From: Candidatus Scalindua sp.
Lineage (GTDB): Bacteria; Planctomycetota; Brocadiia; Brocadiales; Scalinduaceae
Reading direction: 5' to 3'
DNA length: 50,798 nucleotides
NCBI GenBank assembly: GCA_021777035.1
Contig: JAIQZR010000094.1
Location: 1 to 50,798, forward strand
The notes beneath the pieces are model-generated. The model was given only the letters and a program-made list of their open reading frames with translations. It did no database searches and was not told the origin of the DNA. The translations under genes were made by a program, and so were the position numbers. Shown here piece by piece: positions 17,691 to 26,183 of this stretch. Every line of letters starts with the position of its first letter. The stretch's first letter is position 1.

Positions 17691-17720
17691 GTAGGGTGGA
17701 TTAAGAGAAGCGAATCCACC
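17691..17720. repeat. REP-like hairpin in the hydE-hydG junction
   Basis: GTAGGGTGGATT is followed by a 10-bp loop and AATCCACC, giving an 8-bp perfect stem (17695-17702 with 17713-17720). The sequence resembles a widespread GTAGGGTGG(A/G)TTAAG...CCACC repeat known from many bacterial genomes. It occupies nearly the whole space between the hydE stop and the hydG start. Confidence 0.6.
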
Positions 17721-17726
17721 TTTATT

Positions 17727-19022
17727 TTAAATACCTAAATCCGTAGGAGCCCTTCCAATACTTTTAAGCAGTTGTAGCGCGTCTGCAATCTGATCCGCTA
17801 CAGACACATCTACCGCAGCTCTATTTGGGTAGATATCGTAGGATCCAACATAATCCTTGGGAGTGAGGTTCAGCATTATTGAGTTTGCTCCTCCCATAAG
17901 TGCCTGTTGCCTTGTCTTTGGGTTTATCGACTCAAGGGCCGTAGTTACAAGGATTTTTCCGTAGGGATCGATAAGCCTTAAGACAGAAAGGGCTTTGAGT
18001 ACATATTCAGCATCGGGTGCACTATGACGGGATAGCGGGCTGTTCGGATGTGGAATAAATGGGCCGAAAGAGTACATATCGCAACCCAGATTTTTAGCAA
18101 ACATAAAATCGTTAATAACACTCTCAGCATTCTGTCCGGGAAGGCCAATGAGACTCCCGCTGGCAATTATGTATCCGATCTCCTTAAACAGCTCAAGATA
18201 CCCGGTTCTCTCATTTAAAGAGGAGTGGGGGTGCAGCTTTGAATATAGATCACTGTCAGATGTTTCAAATCTAAACAAGACTGCCTTGGCTCCCGCATCG
18301 AATGCTTTTCGATAAAACTCCTCCTCCCTTTCTCCAACACTCAGGAATATAAATACAGGATAATTTTCTCGTATCTTTTTGATCAAATCCAGAATATTTT
18401 CTGAACTGTAAGAGGGGCTTTCGCCAGATTGCAGTACGATTCCTTTAAAGCCAAAACGATTTACCGCATCTTCAACAACTTTGAGAATCTCTCCGGTGTT
18501 AAGACTGAAACGTTTAAGTGCAGAGTTGTCTGAATTAATGCCGCAGTATGCACACTGACAATCGCACATATTTGAAAACTCTATGATTCCGTGAACACAA
18601 CAGCTGTTGTCTAAAAACTTCTGACGTATAAAATTTGCAGATTTATGTAAGACATCTATTTCGTCCGGGTTTTCGCTTAAGAGTAATCTCAATGCCTCTT
18701 CATGGGATATTGACTTGCCATATATAGCTCTATCAATAATCCTCAGAAAACTTTTTTCCACATTAGGTTTGTCATTATGCAATTTAGAGAGCCGTACATC
18801 GGTCTTCTTAAGCTCAAAGAACATCTCCTTCCATGAGTCTAGAATTTCCTCAGCAAGCTTTTCATCTATTTTCTCTACTACGAACCCACCCTGTGCGTAG
18901 ACATAATCACCCACCCGGAGATCGTAGAAATCATTTCGTGCTTTCCTCTCCTCACCAAAATAATCTACGGTAATCAGATTGCCTGTAATACTCTTTACAT
19001 TTCCTGGAATAGCGTAACACAT
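17727..19022 (-). CDS. hydE: HydE-type radical-SAM maturase with N-terminal HypC-like domain
   Basis: The C-terminal ~350 residues are HydE, the radical-SAM maturase acting after HydG in H-cluster assembly. They show the CX3CX2C cluster site (Cys153, Cys157, Cys160 in SNMCDCQCAYCG), VLQSGES, LFRFETSDSDLYSKLHPH and GSLIGLPGQ. Residues 1 to ~75 are a HypC/HupF-like domain: MCYAIPGNV, a VDYFG strand, LRVGDYVYAQGGFVVEKIDE and a short helix. Starting at ATG 19022 gives Met-Cys as in true HypC, whose Cys2 binds the Fe(CN)2CO unit in [NiFe]-hydrogenase maturation; a TTG at 19037 would add five residues. The fusion suggests an attached carrier for an iron-CO/CN intermediate (inference). It leads hydG in the same operon. 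Confidence 0.9.
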   Translation of the reverse strand: MCYAIPGNVKSITGNLITVDYFGEERKARNDFYDLRVGDYVYAQGGFVVEKIDEKLAEEILDSWKEMFFELKKTDVRLSKLHNDKPNVEKSFLRIIDRAIYGKSISHEEALRLLLSENPDEIDVLHKSANFIRQKFLDNSCCVHGIIEFSNMCDCQCAYCGINSDNSALKRFSLNTGEILKVVEDAVNRFGFKGIVLQSGESPSYSSENILDLIKKIRENYPVFIFLSVGEREEEFYRKAFDAGAKAVLFRFETSDSDLYSKLHPHSSLNERTGYLELFKEIGYIIASGSLIGLPGQNAESVINDFMFAKNLGCDMYSFGPFIPHPNSPLSRHSAPDAEYVLKALSVLRLIDPYGKILVTTALESINPKTRQQALMGGANSIMLNLTPKDYVGSYDIYPNRAAVDVSVADQIADALQLLKSIGRAPTDLGI

Positions 19023-19080
19023 ATTTTTCGATTGCAACCATATAACGCATAATCACTCTTCCGTTCTATTCCAAACAGCT

Positions 19081-19452
19081 TTATTCTAAAACGTTTGATA
19101 GTGACACTCCTACACCGCCTCCGAGAACGTCCCAGGCAAGATCCTTATAGCTCCAATTGTTACGCCTGACGTCATCATCTATTTCCTTAGCGATGCCACA
19201 TGTACTGGCGAGCAATAAACCCGTTACACTTGCGTCATTTTTACTGGTATTACCCCATCTGGCCACTGAATATATTGCTACTCCTATAAGAAAGGACACT
19301 GAAAAGTGCTTTAATTTGTCTTTTGCAAACCATTCATCTTTTATGATCGCAGAAGGTGTTAGATCTTTTTGATATGTTATACAGCCGGTAAGGAGAGTCA
19401 CCAGCAATATTGTTAAAAGAAGTTTAAAACAATACTTTATAATAAAAACCAT
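19081..19452 (-). CDS. YfiM-like small lipoprotein
   Basis: A 123-residue protein with a lipoprotein signal (hydrophobic stretch ending LLTGC, Cys24). The mature part contains DKLKHFSVSFLIGVAIY, KEIDDDVRRNNWSYKDLAWDVLGGGVGV, a pattern of the YfiM/DUF2279 family of predicted periplasmic lipoproteins with conserved His, Lys-Glu and Asp residues in short membrane-associating helices. Function of the family is unknown. It lies ~60 bp downstream of the hydE start on the same strand but transcribes towards it, so it sits upstream of hydE in the direction of transcription and could be cotranscribed. The small 60-residue gene at 19467 immediately precedes it. Confidence 0.75.
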   Translation of the reverse strand: MVFIIKYCFKLLLTILLVTLLTGCITYQKDLTPSAIIKDEWFAKDKLKHFSVSFLIGVAIYSVARWGNTSKNDASVTGLLLASTCGIAKEIDDDVRRNNWSYKDLAWDVLGGGVGVSLSNVLE

Positions 19453-19466
19453 GGATCACTAAACGA

Positions 19467-19649
19467 TTACTTGTTTCCTTCTCTAAAATCATCATCTTGA
19501 AGGACTACACTAATTCTAGACAAAAGATCATTACAAAATTCTTTTTCTGATTCGCTTTTGTTCAGAATTGTTGAAAGCGTGATAGTCTCTTCTTTGTTCA
19601 ATCCGATTGTAACTTCCGGCAAAACTCTCTTTCTGTCAACAACCCTCAT
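19467..19649 (-). CDS. Small hypothetical protein, 60 residues
   Basis: A short charged protein starting MRVVDRKRVLPEVTIGLNKEE and rich in Glu, Ser and Asp, with no signal peptide or recognised motif. The main support is a strong Shine-Dalgarno AAGGAG nine bases before ATG 19649, and its position 14 bp before the YfiM-like lipoprotein gene in the same direction. I do not recognise a family. Confidence 0.55.
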   Translation of the reverse strand: MRVVDRKRVLPEVTIGLNKEETITLSTILNKSESEKEFCNDLLSRISVVLQDDDFREGNK

Positions 19650-19733
19650 AATAAATACTCCTTGTATTCTCTTAGTTAATTAATAAATCTGTTTCTTTAA
19701 ACTACAAATACAGATGATTTTAACTTCTTATGG

Positions 19734-20531
19734 TTATGGTACGATTGCCCATATTCTTGCTTGACCGCCTGAACCACCTTCAATTTTTATTGGTGCTATT
19801 ATTAATGTCGCTCCAGTGGGTGGAAGTCTATCAAGATTCGCTACGTTTTCCAGTATGTATTTGCCAGCGCCATTAATTATGTGATGGACTGGAAAATCAG
19901 TTGAAATTCCATAATCAGCACTTAATGTGTCTATGCCGATTCCATTAATATCTCTTTCTTTAATCAGAAAACCCGCAGCCATAGACGAATATCCCGGGAA
20001 ATGGAGCCTGTTGACAGTATCCGTATTCTTGTATTTAACGTAGTCATTCCATCTTCTCCACCAGCCTGTATTGAGAAGGATAATGGATCCGTCCGGTATC
20101 CTGCCGTTTGCCTTCTCCCAATCTGAAATGTCCTCTATAGTAAGTTGATAATCCTCATTATTTTCAACTTTATCTGAGATGTCTATAACAGTAGCAGGGC
20201 CAATAAGCGTTTCCAGGGTAAGCTTATCTACGGAAGGCTGATTGTCCTCAAAGTGGTTAGGGGCATCTATATGTGTACCAAGGTGTTCAGGTGTTGAGTA
20301 GGATCCTGAGAAGACACCATCTTTCTTAAGGGTCGCAATCGCTTTGTATTTAAATGGTGCGTAAGCAGAGGCAGGCCAAAAAGCATTGTTTTTGTTTAAC
20401 GCATAGGTCAGGTCAATTATAGTACAATTCTTATTTCTTACGTCATCGAAACTGACGGAAGAGACTGCGGTATAACCTTGACACGATGAAAACAATGTCG
20501 TTATTAACAAAAATACTAGAATTTTAATCAT
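19734..20531 (-). CDS. Cyclase/kynurenine-formamidase-like metal hydrolase, lipoprotein
   Basis: A 265-residue member of the cyclase family (PF04199 type), recognised by the metal-binding motif HLGTHIDAPNHF and the later conserved acidic/His region DTLSADYG and FPVHHIINGAG. Enzymes of this family hydrolyse N-formylkynurenine or related amides and lactones using Zn2+ or Mn2+. The N-terminus is a lipoprotein signal (MIKILVFLLITTLFSSCQG, Cys17), so this copy is anchored on the periplasmic side, unlike cytosolic KynB. No tryptophan-degradation genes are nearby, so the substrate is unknown. It is divergent from the cupin lipoprotein, with a 226-bp shared upstream region. Confidence 0.88.
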   Translation of the reverse strand: MIKILVFLLITTLFSSCQGYTAVSSVSFDDVRNKNCTIIDLTYALNKNNAFWPASAYAPFKYKAIATLKKDGVFSGSYSTPEHLGTHIDAPNHFEDNQPSVDKLTLETLIGPATVIDISDKVENNEDYQLTIEDISDWEKANGRIPDGSIILLNTGWWRRWNDYVKYKNTDTVNRLHFPGYSSMAAGFLIKERDINGIGIDTLSADYGISTDFPVHHIINGAGKYILENVANLDRLPPTGATLIIAPIKIEGGSGGQARIWAIVP

Positions 20532-20757
20532 TAGTTGTTTTAGATGAAGAACTATATTATTGTCATACGTTTATACTAAATATGCAGATCAACGCCTATA
20601 TCAAATAAAATATCTGATAAGACCGGATTCTAATAAATTTTCCAATTGAAGGCAAGTATCCAATGATTTATTTATATTGACCCTCTTATACATTGCTGCT
20701 AAAATCTGACGATTATATCAGGTAAATCTAGGTGGAAATGGATCTTACACTGTAGTT

Positions 20758-21648
20758 ATGTCAAAATATAATTTAACAAAAAATATAATATTGCTGATTT
20801 TCTCTGCCTCTGCTCTTGCTATTTTTGGATGTGTAGCAACAAAGACACCAAGTGAGTTTGTGGACTCATTAAGAAACCCTACTTCCTTTCCGGAAATTTT
20901 TTTACCAGAAATTAAACATATTGATGAGATTGTAGAAGAACAGAGCCTGGTAGAAGGCGAAAACGTTAAAATTATTCCATTGGGTAAAGATAAAAGTACA
21001 AGTGTATATCTTTTTCAAATCAGACAAGATGCGGAAATGACTGCTCATTATCATAAGTCTCACGATGAAATCTTATATATCAGTAAAGGGAGTGGCCTAT
21101 TGGTACTTAACGGTACTCGCCATGTTGTAAAAGAGGGAATGGTTGTGATGATTCCGAGATCAAGTATACATAAATATGTTAATACTGGAAAAGAGACAAA
21201 TATTACAGTTTCAATGTTTTCCCCTCCTTTTGACGGCCAAGATATAAAAGTGTTGAAGAAGTCGATAAATTATAAAAAGGAAAAGAAGACGGTATACGAA
21301 AAGGAAATAAAAAAATCTGCAAAGGGATTAAGAGAAGAGAACGGCGAAGAGAGAAAATGGTTTGGTTTATGGGAAAAGGATGAAGAAAAAGCAAAAACTG
21401 ATGAGGATGAAGAGGGTGGTGTAATTCCGGAGGAGCAGAAAATATTGGTATTAACAGAAGAAGGAAGAGAAAAAATAAGGGACGCGCGTAAGAAAGTTAG
21501 GGAAGAAGAAAATGCGATTATAGACAAGATAATTCTCGATGAAAAACTCATGGTGCTGCAACGATTAAGACTTGACGGGGTGATTAGTGATAAAGAATTT
21601 GAGATTAAGAAGGCAGAAATAATCGATGAAAGCGGGTTACAGGATTGA
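20758..21648 (+). CDS. Cupin lipoprotein with C-terminal SHOCT-like motif
   Basis: Three parts are visible. Residues 1-25 are a lipoprotein signal ending AIFGC. Residues ~65-155 are a cupin beta-barrel with the metal-ligand pattern HYHKSHDE (His97, His99, Glu104) and His138 in IPRSSIHKYVNTG. Residues ~155-260 are a highly charged Lys/Glu-rich linker, and the last ~28 residues (LQRLRLDGVISDKEFEIKKAEI) match the SHOCT pattern, a short oligomerisation or anchoring motif. The cupin might bind a metal or small ligand in the periplasm; whether it is enzymatic is unknown. SurE starts 11 bp downstream, so the two probably share a transcript. Confidence 0.85.
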   Translation: MSKYNLTKNIILLIFSASALAIFGCVATKTPSEFVDSLRNPTSFPEIFLPEIKHIDEIVEEQSLVEGENVKIIPLGKDKSTSVYLFQIRQDAEMTAHYHKSHDEILYISKGSGLLVLNGTRHVVKEGMVVMIPRSSIHKYVNTGKETNITVSMFSPPFDGQDIKVLKKSINYKKEKKTVYEKEIKKSAKGLREENGEERKWFGLWEKDEEKAKTDEDEEGGVIPEEQKILVLTEEGREKIRDARKKVREEENAIIDKIILDEKLMVLQRLRLDGVISDKEFEIKKAEIIDESGLQD

Positions 21649-21658
21649 AGGATAGCCT

Positions 21659-22420
21659 ATGAAAATTATATTAACAAATGATGACGGAATATACTCACCA
21701 GGCATTCTTGAACTTAAGAGTGCTTTAGCACTGTTCGGTTCTGTTACTGTTGTAGCGCCTGATGTCCAGAAAAGCGGTGTAGGTCATTCAATAACCTTTA
21801 GTCATCCTCTGAGAGTGAGGGATGTGTATGTCAATGGTGATTTTATAGGTTATGGAATTGATGGTTCTCCGGCAGATTGTGTCAAGCTTGCTGTCAGGGA
21901 AATTTTGAAGGAGAAATCTCAGTTGCTGGTTTCCGGTATAAATATTGGTGCTAATGTTGGAATAAATGTATTGTATTCCGGGACGGTTGCTGCCGCAATC
22001 GAAGGTGCACTTTTGGGCATTCCTTCTGTCGCGGTCTCTCTGGAAATCTCAGAATTTACACCAGATGTTAAGGGGGCCGCTGAGACAGCAAGAGATATTA
22101 TTGCTCTTATCATGAAAAAAGAGTTGCCAAGAGGTACGTTGCTGAATGTAAACATACCTAACATACCAAAGGACAAGATTAGGGGAGTAAAAATTACTAC
22201 GCAATTTTCTGGTGATTTTGATGAACACTATGAAAAACGGGCTGATCCGCGTGGTGTAGCATATTACTGGTTGTCAGGTACTGGCTGGCCAAAGGAAGAT
22301 GTTATTGGTACTGATATGCATGCACTTAAAGACGGCTATATCTCGATAACCCCGCTCAGATACAACCTGACAGATAAATCATTTCTTAAAGAAGTGGGAT
22401 CATGGAAATGGAATATGTAA
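21659..22420 (+). CDS. surE: 5'/3'-nucleotidase SurE
   Basis: SurE dephosphorylates nucleoside 5'- and 3'-monophosphates and short polyphosphates with a divalent metal, and is associated with stationary-phase survival. The N-terminus MKIILTNDDGI holds the metal-binding Asp8-Asp9 pair, followed by the conserved serine in QKSGVGHSIT and the asparagine in SGINIGANVG. HYWLSG-type sequence near the end (YYWLSGTGWP) is also typical. The 253-residue length is normal. It follows the cupin lipoprotein gene by 11 bp in the same direction. ATG 21659 directly starts the conserved first strand, so the start is secure. Confidence 0.97.
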   Translation: MKIILTNDDGIYSPGILELKSALALFGSVTVVAPDVQKSGVGHSITFSHPLRVRDVYVNGDFIGYGIDGSPADCVKLAVREILKEKSQLLVSGINIGANVGINVLYSGTVAAAIEGALLGIPSVAVSLEISEFTPDVKGAAETARDIIALIMKKELPRGTLLNVNIPNIPKDKIRGVKITTQFSGDFDEHYEKRADPRGVAYYWLSGTGWPKEDVIGTDMHALKDGYISITPLRYNLTDKSFLKEVGSWKWNM

Positions 22421-22624
22421 TAGTCCAGGATTTGTCAGATACGCGACTATCTGCAATCTTTATAGGTTTGCTTTCGTGCGTAAACGGCAAAGCTAGAGTC
22501 ACGCCATAGGCGGATCTGCCTCGGGCATTACCTCACCCTACGTCTCTTCTAACGGTTTGGATATAAAAAACCGTACTTGTAAAAACCTAACCGGACGCTA
22601 CTGCTAATAAAGTAATAGATAATA

Positions 22625-24979
22625 ATGATTGTGGGGGGAAGGGTGGTTTTTTTTAGAAAAGCAGAAAAGGCAAATACTGAAGCAAAGGTAGAAAGGAGCA
22701 CATTATCTGACATGAACCAAAAGAGTGAAATCCCTTTGGGTAAAATTGGCGAAATAGAGTGTAAGCTTATTGATGGCAAATCTATTTCCGGTCTGCTGGA
22801 TAGACCATTTCAACCTATGGAGGAAGAGGTGGCTGTTAGAAGTGAAGGAAAAGTCCATGTATTTCCTTTGAAGCAGATTTGTTGTATTCTGTTTGCCAAA
22901 ACCTCTGATGGGCACTATCCTGCTCATATGCCTGGTGAAATAATTGAGACGGTTGAAACAAGGGACAAGGAGGTCTACACTGTACGCGTTTTGCAACATC
23001 AGATGATGGATGATAGCACTCTTAAAGGTTTTTATGGTTTACCTTCCGACAAGGAAGAGGGTATAGGTCGTATTTTTTTTCCAAAAACCGGTATCTTAAA
23101 ACGTAGTGAAGAACGTCCTCTTGGTGAGTTTCTTGAAGTACATGCAAATGTTGACAAAGCAAATATTCAGGATGCCCTGAACGAACAGGAACATTTGCAA
23201 AATCGCAAGATTGGTGAGATTATTTCAGAAAAAAACAACATTCCTCAGGAAAAAATAGACAAAACGCTGGATAAGGGGAAAGAACAAAATAAATTCAAAA
23301 ATTTTAAGGTTGGAGATCTATTAGTTTCAAACGGATTAATTACTAACAAACAACTTGAAGAGGCACTAAGCGAACAACAAAAAGGCTCAAAGATGCTGTT
23401 AGGAGAAATCCTTATTAAACTCAAAATCATCACAGAAGAGCAGCTTCTGATGGCCCTGGCTTTGAAATTTCGTATGCCATTTGTGGATTTACGGGATATA
23501 TCACCTAATCAGGAAACGCTGGATATGATTTCAACAGACATCGTGCTAAAGTTTCGTATTTTTCCAATTAATTCTGACGAGGAGAATATTACTATGGCCA
23601 CTTATCAGCCGGCTGACTTAAGCTGCACTGACACTGTAGGCTTCTATACTTGCCGCTGGGTGGACACTGTAGTAGCAAAATCCGAGCAAATTGAAGCGTG
23701 TATAGCAAAATACTATGAGAGCAAGAAGGAGGACATCAATCTAGAGATAGAGGCGGCAATGTCCGAGATGGATGAGTACGAATTGAATCAATCTGAATCT
23801 TTGAAAGAAGAGGCTGAGACTGCTCCCATTATACGTTTGTCACAGAAAATCCTTATAGATGGTGTCAAAACAGGTGCGAGTGATATACATTTACTACCGC
23901 TAGAGAAAGAGGTGAAAGTCTTTTTTCGTGTAAATGGTTTACTGCGACCGTTTCTTAAGTTGGATAAACGTCTTCATAAGAGTCTGATTGCCCGCTTTAA
24001 AATAATTGCTCTTATGGACATTGCGGAGCATCGCTTGCCGCAAGATGGCCGCTTCAGAGTCAAGATGCAAAATCGTAATATAGAATTTCGTGTTTCTATC
24101 ATGCCGGGACTTCATGGAGAGAATATTGTCTTACGTATTCTGGATACAAGTCATGATACGGTAAGACTGGACCAATTGGGCATCTCCACTGAGAATACTG
24201 AATCAATCAACCATATTGTTCGTAGTGTCTACGGCATGCTGCTTGTAACTGGCCCTACCGGTAGTGGTAAATCTACAACTCTTGCTGCTGTCCTGCGTGA
24301 TCTTGCTGATGAACCAAAGCATAAGATATCTATAGAGGACCCCATCGAGACTGAAATACCAGGCATCAACCAGATCCAGATCCATGAAAAAATAGGTTTT
24401 ACTTTTGCTTCCGCCTTACGTAATATTCTTCGCCATGATCCTGACATTATAATGGTAGGAGAAATACGTGATCCTGAAACGGCAAAGATTGCTATACAGG
24501 CTTCACTGACAGGTCATGTGCTGATTTCAACCCTGCACACTACTCACGCAACCGCAGCTTTTTCTCGTTTGGTTGATATGGGAGTAGAGCCTTATCTGAT
24601 TTCAGCTACTGTTAAAGGTGTTATGGCCCAGCAACTTTTGCCGCGTTTGTGTGAAAAATGTCGATCAACTTGTAAGCCGAATACTAAGATACTCGATTAT
24701 CTTGCAAAGAGAGAGATAGAGACCAAAGATCTGGTAGACCATATTTCAACAGGATGTAATGACTGTTATAATACCGGCATCTCTGGTAGGGTGATGTTGT
24801 ATGAGTTTTTAAACGTAAACCTGGAAATGCAGAGATTGATTACTCAGTCGGCCCCAGTAGAAACGCTACAGGAGGCTGCTTGTAAATTTGGCATGCGTCC
24901 CATTGTGGATATGGCAATAGAAGTTTCTCAGAAGGGACTTCTTTCACTTGACCGCATTTTACCACTCTTCATAGAGTAA
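22625..24979 (+). CDS. GspE/PilB-type secretion or pilus assembly ATPase with extended N-terminus
   Basis: The protein (784 aa) ends in a type II secretion/type IV pilus motor ATPase: Walker A GPTGSGKST (~542-550), Asp box, Walker B DPDIIMVGEIRD (~604) and a four-cysteine zinc site (LCEKC near 675, GCNDC near 710), as in GspE/PilB. Upstream, residues ~165-290 read as two MshEN-like repeats (RPLGEFLE... and KVGDLLVSNGLITNKQLEEAL), a module that can bind c-di-GMP. The first ~160 residues form a further beta-rich domain (KIGEIECKLIDGKSISGLL) not found in standard PilB. ATG 22625 has no clear ribosome site; ATG 22712 is an alternative. No other pilus or secretion gene is adjacent, so the partner machine lies elsewhere. 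Confidence 0.92.
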   Translation: MIVGGRVVFFRKAEKANTEAKVERSTLSDMNQKSEIPLGKIGEIECKLIDGKSISGLLDRPFQPMEEEVAVRSEGKVHVFPLKQICCILFAKTSDGHYPAHMPGEIIETVETRDKEVYTVRVLQHQMMDDSTLKGFYGLPSDKEEGIGRIFFPKTGILKRSEERPLGEFLEVHANVDKANIQDALNEQEHLQNRKIGEIISEKNNIPQEKIDKTLDKGKEQNKFKNFKVGDLLVSNGLITNKQLEEALSEQQKGSKMLLGEILIKLKIITEEQLLMALALKFRMPFVDLRDISPNQETLDMISTDIVLKFRIFPINSDEENITMATYQPADLSCTDTVGFYTCRWVDTVVAKSEQIEACIAKYYESKKEDINLEIEAAMSEMDEYELNQSESLKEEAETAPIIRLSQKILIDGVKTGASDIHLLPLEKEVKVFFRVNGLLRPFLKLDKRLHKSLIARFKIIALMDIAEHRLPQDGRFRVKMQNRNIEFRVSIMPGLHGENIVLRILDTSHDTVRLDQLGISTENTESINHIVRSVYGMLLVTGPTGSGKSTTLAAVLRDLADEPKHKISIEDPIETEIPGINQIQIHEKIGFTFASALRNILRHDPDIIMVGEIRDPETAKIAIQASLTGHVLISTLHTTHATAAFSRLVDMGVEPYLISATVKGVMAQQLLPRLCEKCRSTCKPNTKILDYLAKREIETKDLVDHISTGCNDCYNTGISGRVMLYEFLNVNLEMQRLITQSAPVETLQEAACKFGMRPIVDMAIEVSQKGLLSLDRILPLFIE

Positions 24980-25170
24980 CCATGCTGATCCTCTTTCATA
25001 ATATTCAATTTATGTCCCTTTTTGTAGTGATTCCGGCTATATATTGGAGACTCCAAATGCTTGGCACTGGATCACTGCTCATAATAAGTGTGCATGTGTT
25101 AGTTGCATATAACAGTTACCTATATTTCTTGTTTCGTTCTATCGCATTGCACGGTACTTGTATAATCAGG

Positions 25171-25554
25171 TCATACTTGAACGTAAAACTTCCTTGTCCT
25201 GGGCCCGTCAAACTCGCAAAAGAAGATGGACTGCCAGGTTCCCAATAAAAGCTGGCAGTCTTTGACGATAACCCTTACGGATGACCCGAATAGAGACGCT
25301 TTTATGTGGGCATCGCTGTTTCCTTCCATGTGCGAATAGTTATCACGTTGTGGCACCAACGACTCAAGCTTTTGCAGTATGTCCAGTGGAACGTCCGGGT
25401 CAGCGTTCTCGTTTATGGTGATTCCGGTTGTAGTGTGAGGAGTGAATACGGTAGCAACACCTTCAGGGATTTCTCCAACAATGTCTTGGACTTGTGTGGT
25501 GATGTCGATGAACTCGTTTCGTTTTGACGTTTTAATGGTGAATTGTTTAATCAT
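25171..25554 (-). CDS. yjbQ: YjbQ family (UPF0047) protein
   Basis: A 127-residue protein matching the YjbQ/UPF0047 family, small cytosolic proteins proposed to have secondary thiamine-phosphate synthase activity. Conserved features are TVFTPHTTTGITINENADPDV, the HMEGNSDAHIKASLFG histidine segment and GTWQSIFFCEFDGPR at the C-terminus. Length is typical. It is 42 bp downstream of the zinc-ribbon bactofilin gene on the same strand and may share its transcript, though the functions have no obvious link. Confidence 0.93.
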   Translation of the reverse strand: MIKQFTIKTSKRNEFIDITTQVQDIVGEIPEGVATVFTPHTTTGITINENADPDVPLDILQKLESLVPQRDNYSHMEGNSDAHIKASLFGSSVRVIVKDCQLLLGTWQSIFFCEFDGPRTRKFYVQV

Positions 25555-25596
25555 GTAATATTTGAATTTATTCTTGCTAAGGGATTATACACTTTG

Positions 25597-26145
25597 TCAG
25601 ACGGTTTCAGCATTCAGCATCTTTACTTTTCCGTTGAATGTACCACCCTTATTAACAATTAATTTGCGACAGGTTATTATACCGTATATTTCACCGTTCT
25701 TGGAAATTTCAACGGTTCCCATCGCATTAACATTTCCCTTGATTTTACCTTGTATAACAGCATTTCCAACACGAATACTTGAGATCTCTATTATACCTCT
25801 TTTTTTTAAATAAAGAGTGCCATAGGTTTCAAGATTAATGCCCAGAAGGGTCTTTACTTTATGGTCACTTAAGTCATTGCGGTTATAACAGTGCTGGCAG
25901 GTGACTGCCTGCGCCTTCTCATCAGTAAGAATCTCTCTTCTGCATTTAAAGCAGTGGACTCTTTTTTTACCGATAAGAGATATTCGCTTCTTTTCAGATG
26001 GGTAAATAATCTCTTTAACGTTAATATGTTTATTGCAATGGCAACATGGTATTGACACACAATTGACAGACACAGCCTGGCTTCCATTACAATAAGGGCA
26101 TGCTATATTTCTGATGTCTGGCAACTCGTTTGATTTCGGTCTCAT
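25597..26145 (-). CDS. Bactofilin-like protein with two N-terminal zinc ribbons
   Basis: The C-terminal half (~100-182) is a bactofilin beta-helix: short repeats with hydrophobic-Gly periodicity (AVIQGKIKGNVNAMGTVEIS, GEIYGIITCRKLIVNKG). The N-terminal half holds two CxxC-x14-CxxC units with identical spacing (Cys16/19/34/37 and Cys65/68/83/86), each a probable zinc ribbon. Bactofilins polymerise without nucleotide into cytoskeletal filaments at the membrane; the ribbons could recruit a partner or nucleic acid (inference). It follows the plain bactofilin gene by 38 bp, so the two probably coassemble. No strong ribosome site precedes ATG 26145. Confidence 0.85.
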   Translation of the reverse strand: MRPKSNELPDIRNIACPYCNGSQAVSVNCVSIPCCHCNKHINVKEIIYPSEKKRISLIGKKRVHCFKCRREILTDEKAQAVTCQHCYNRNDLSDHKVKTLLGINLETYGTLYLKKRGIIEISSIRVGNAVIQGKIKGNVNAMGTVEISKNGEIYGIITCRKLIVNKGGTFNGKVKMLNAETV

Positions 26146-26183
26146 AAATTATTTTCTAATTTAATCGATACAATGTTTGCTCT

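Noticed and set aside
22408..22509. 33-residue frame overlapping the surE end
   Set aside because: No ribosome site, no recognisable family and an extension into repeat-like sequence; not enough support.
24982..25248. 88-codon plus-strand frame after the PilB-type gene
   Set aside because: It overlaps yjbQ in antisense, has no ribosome site and no family content.
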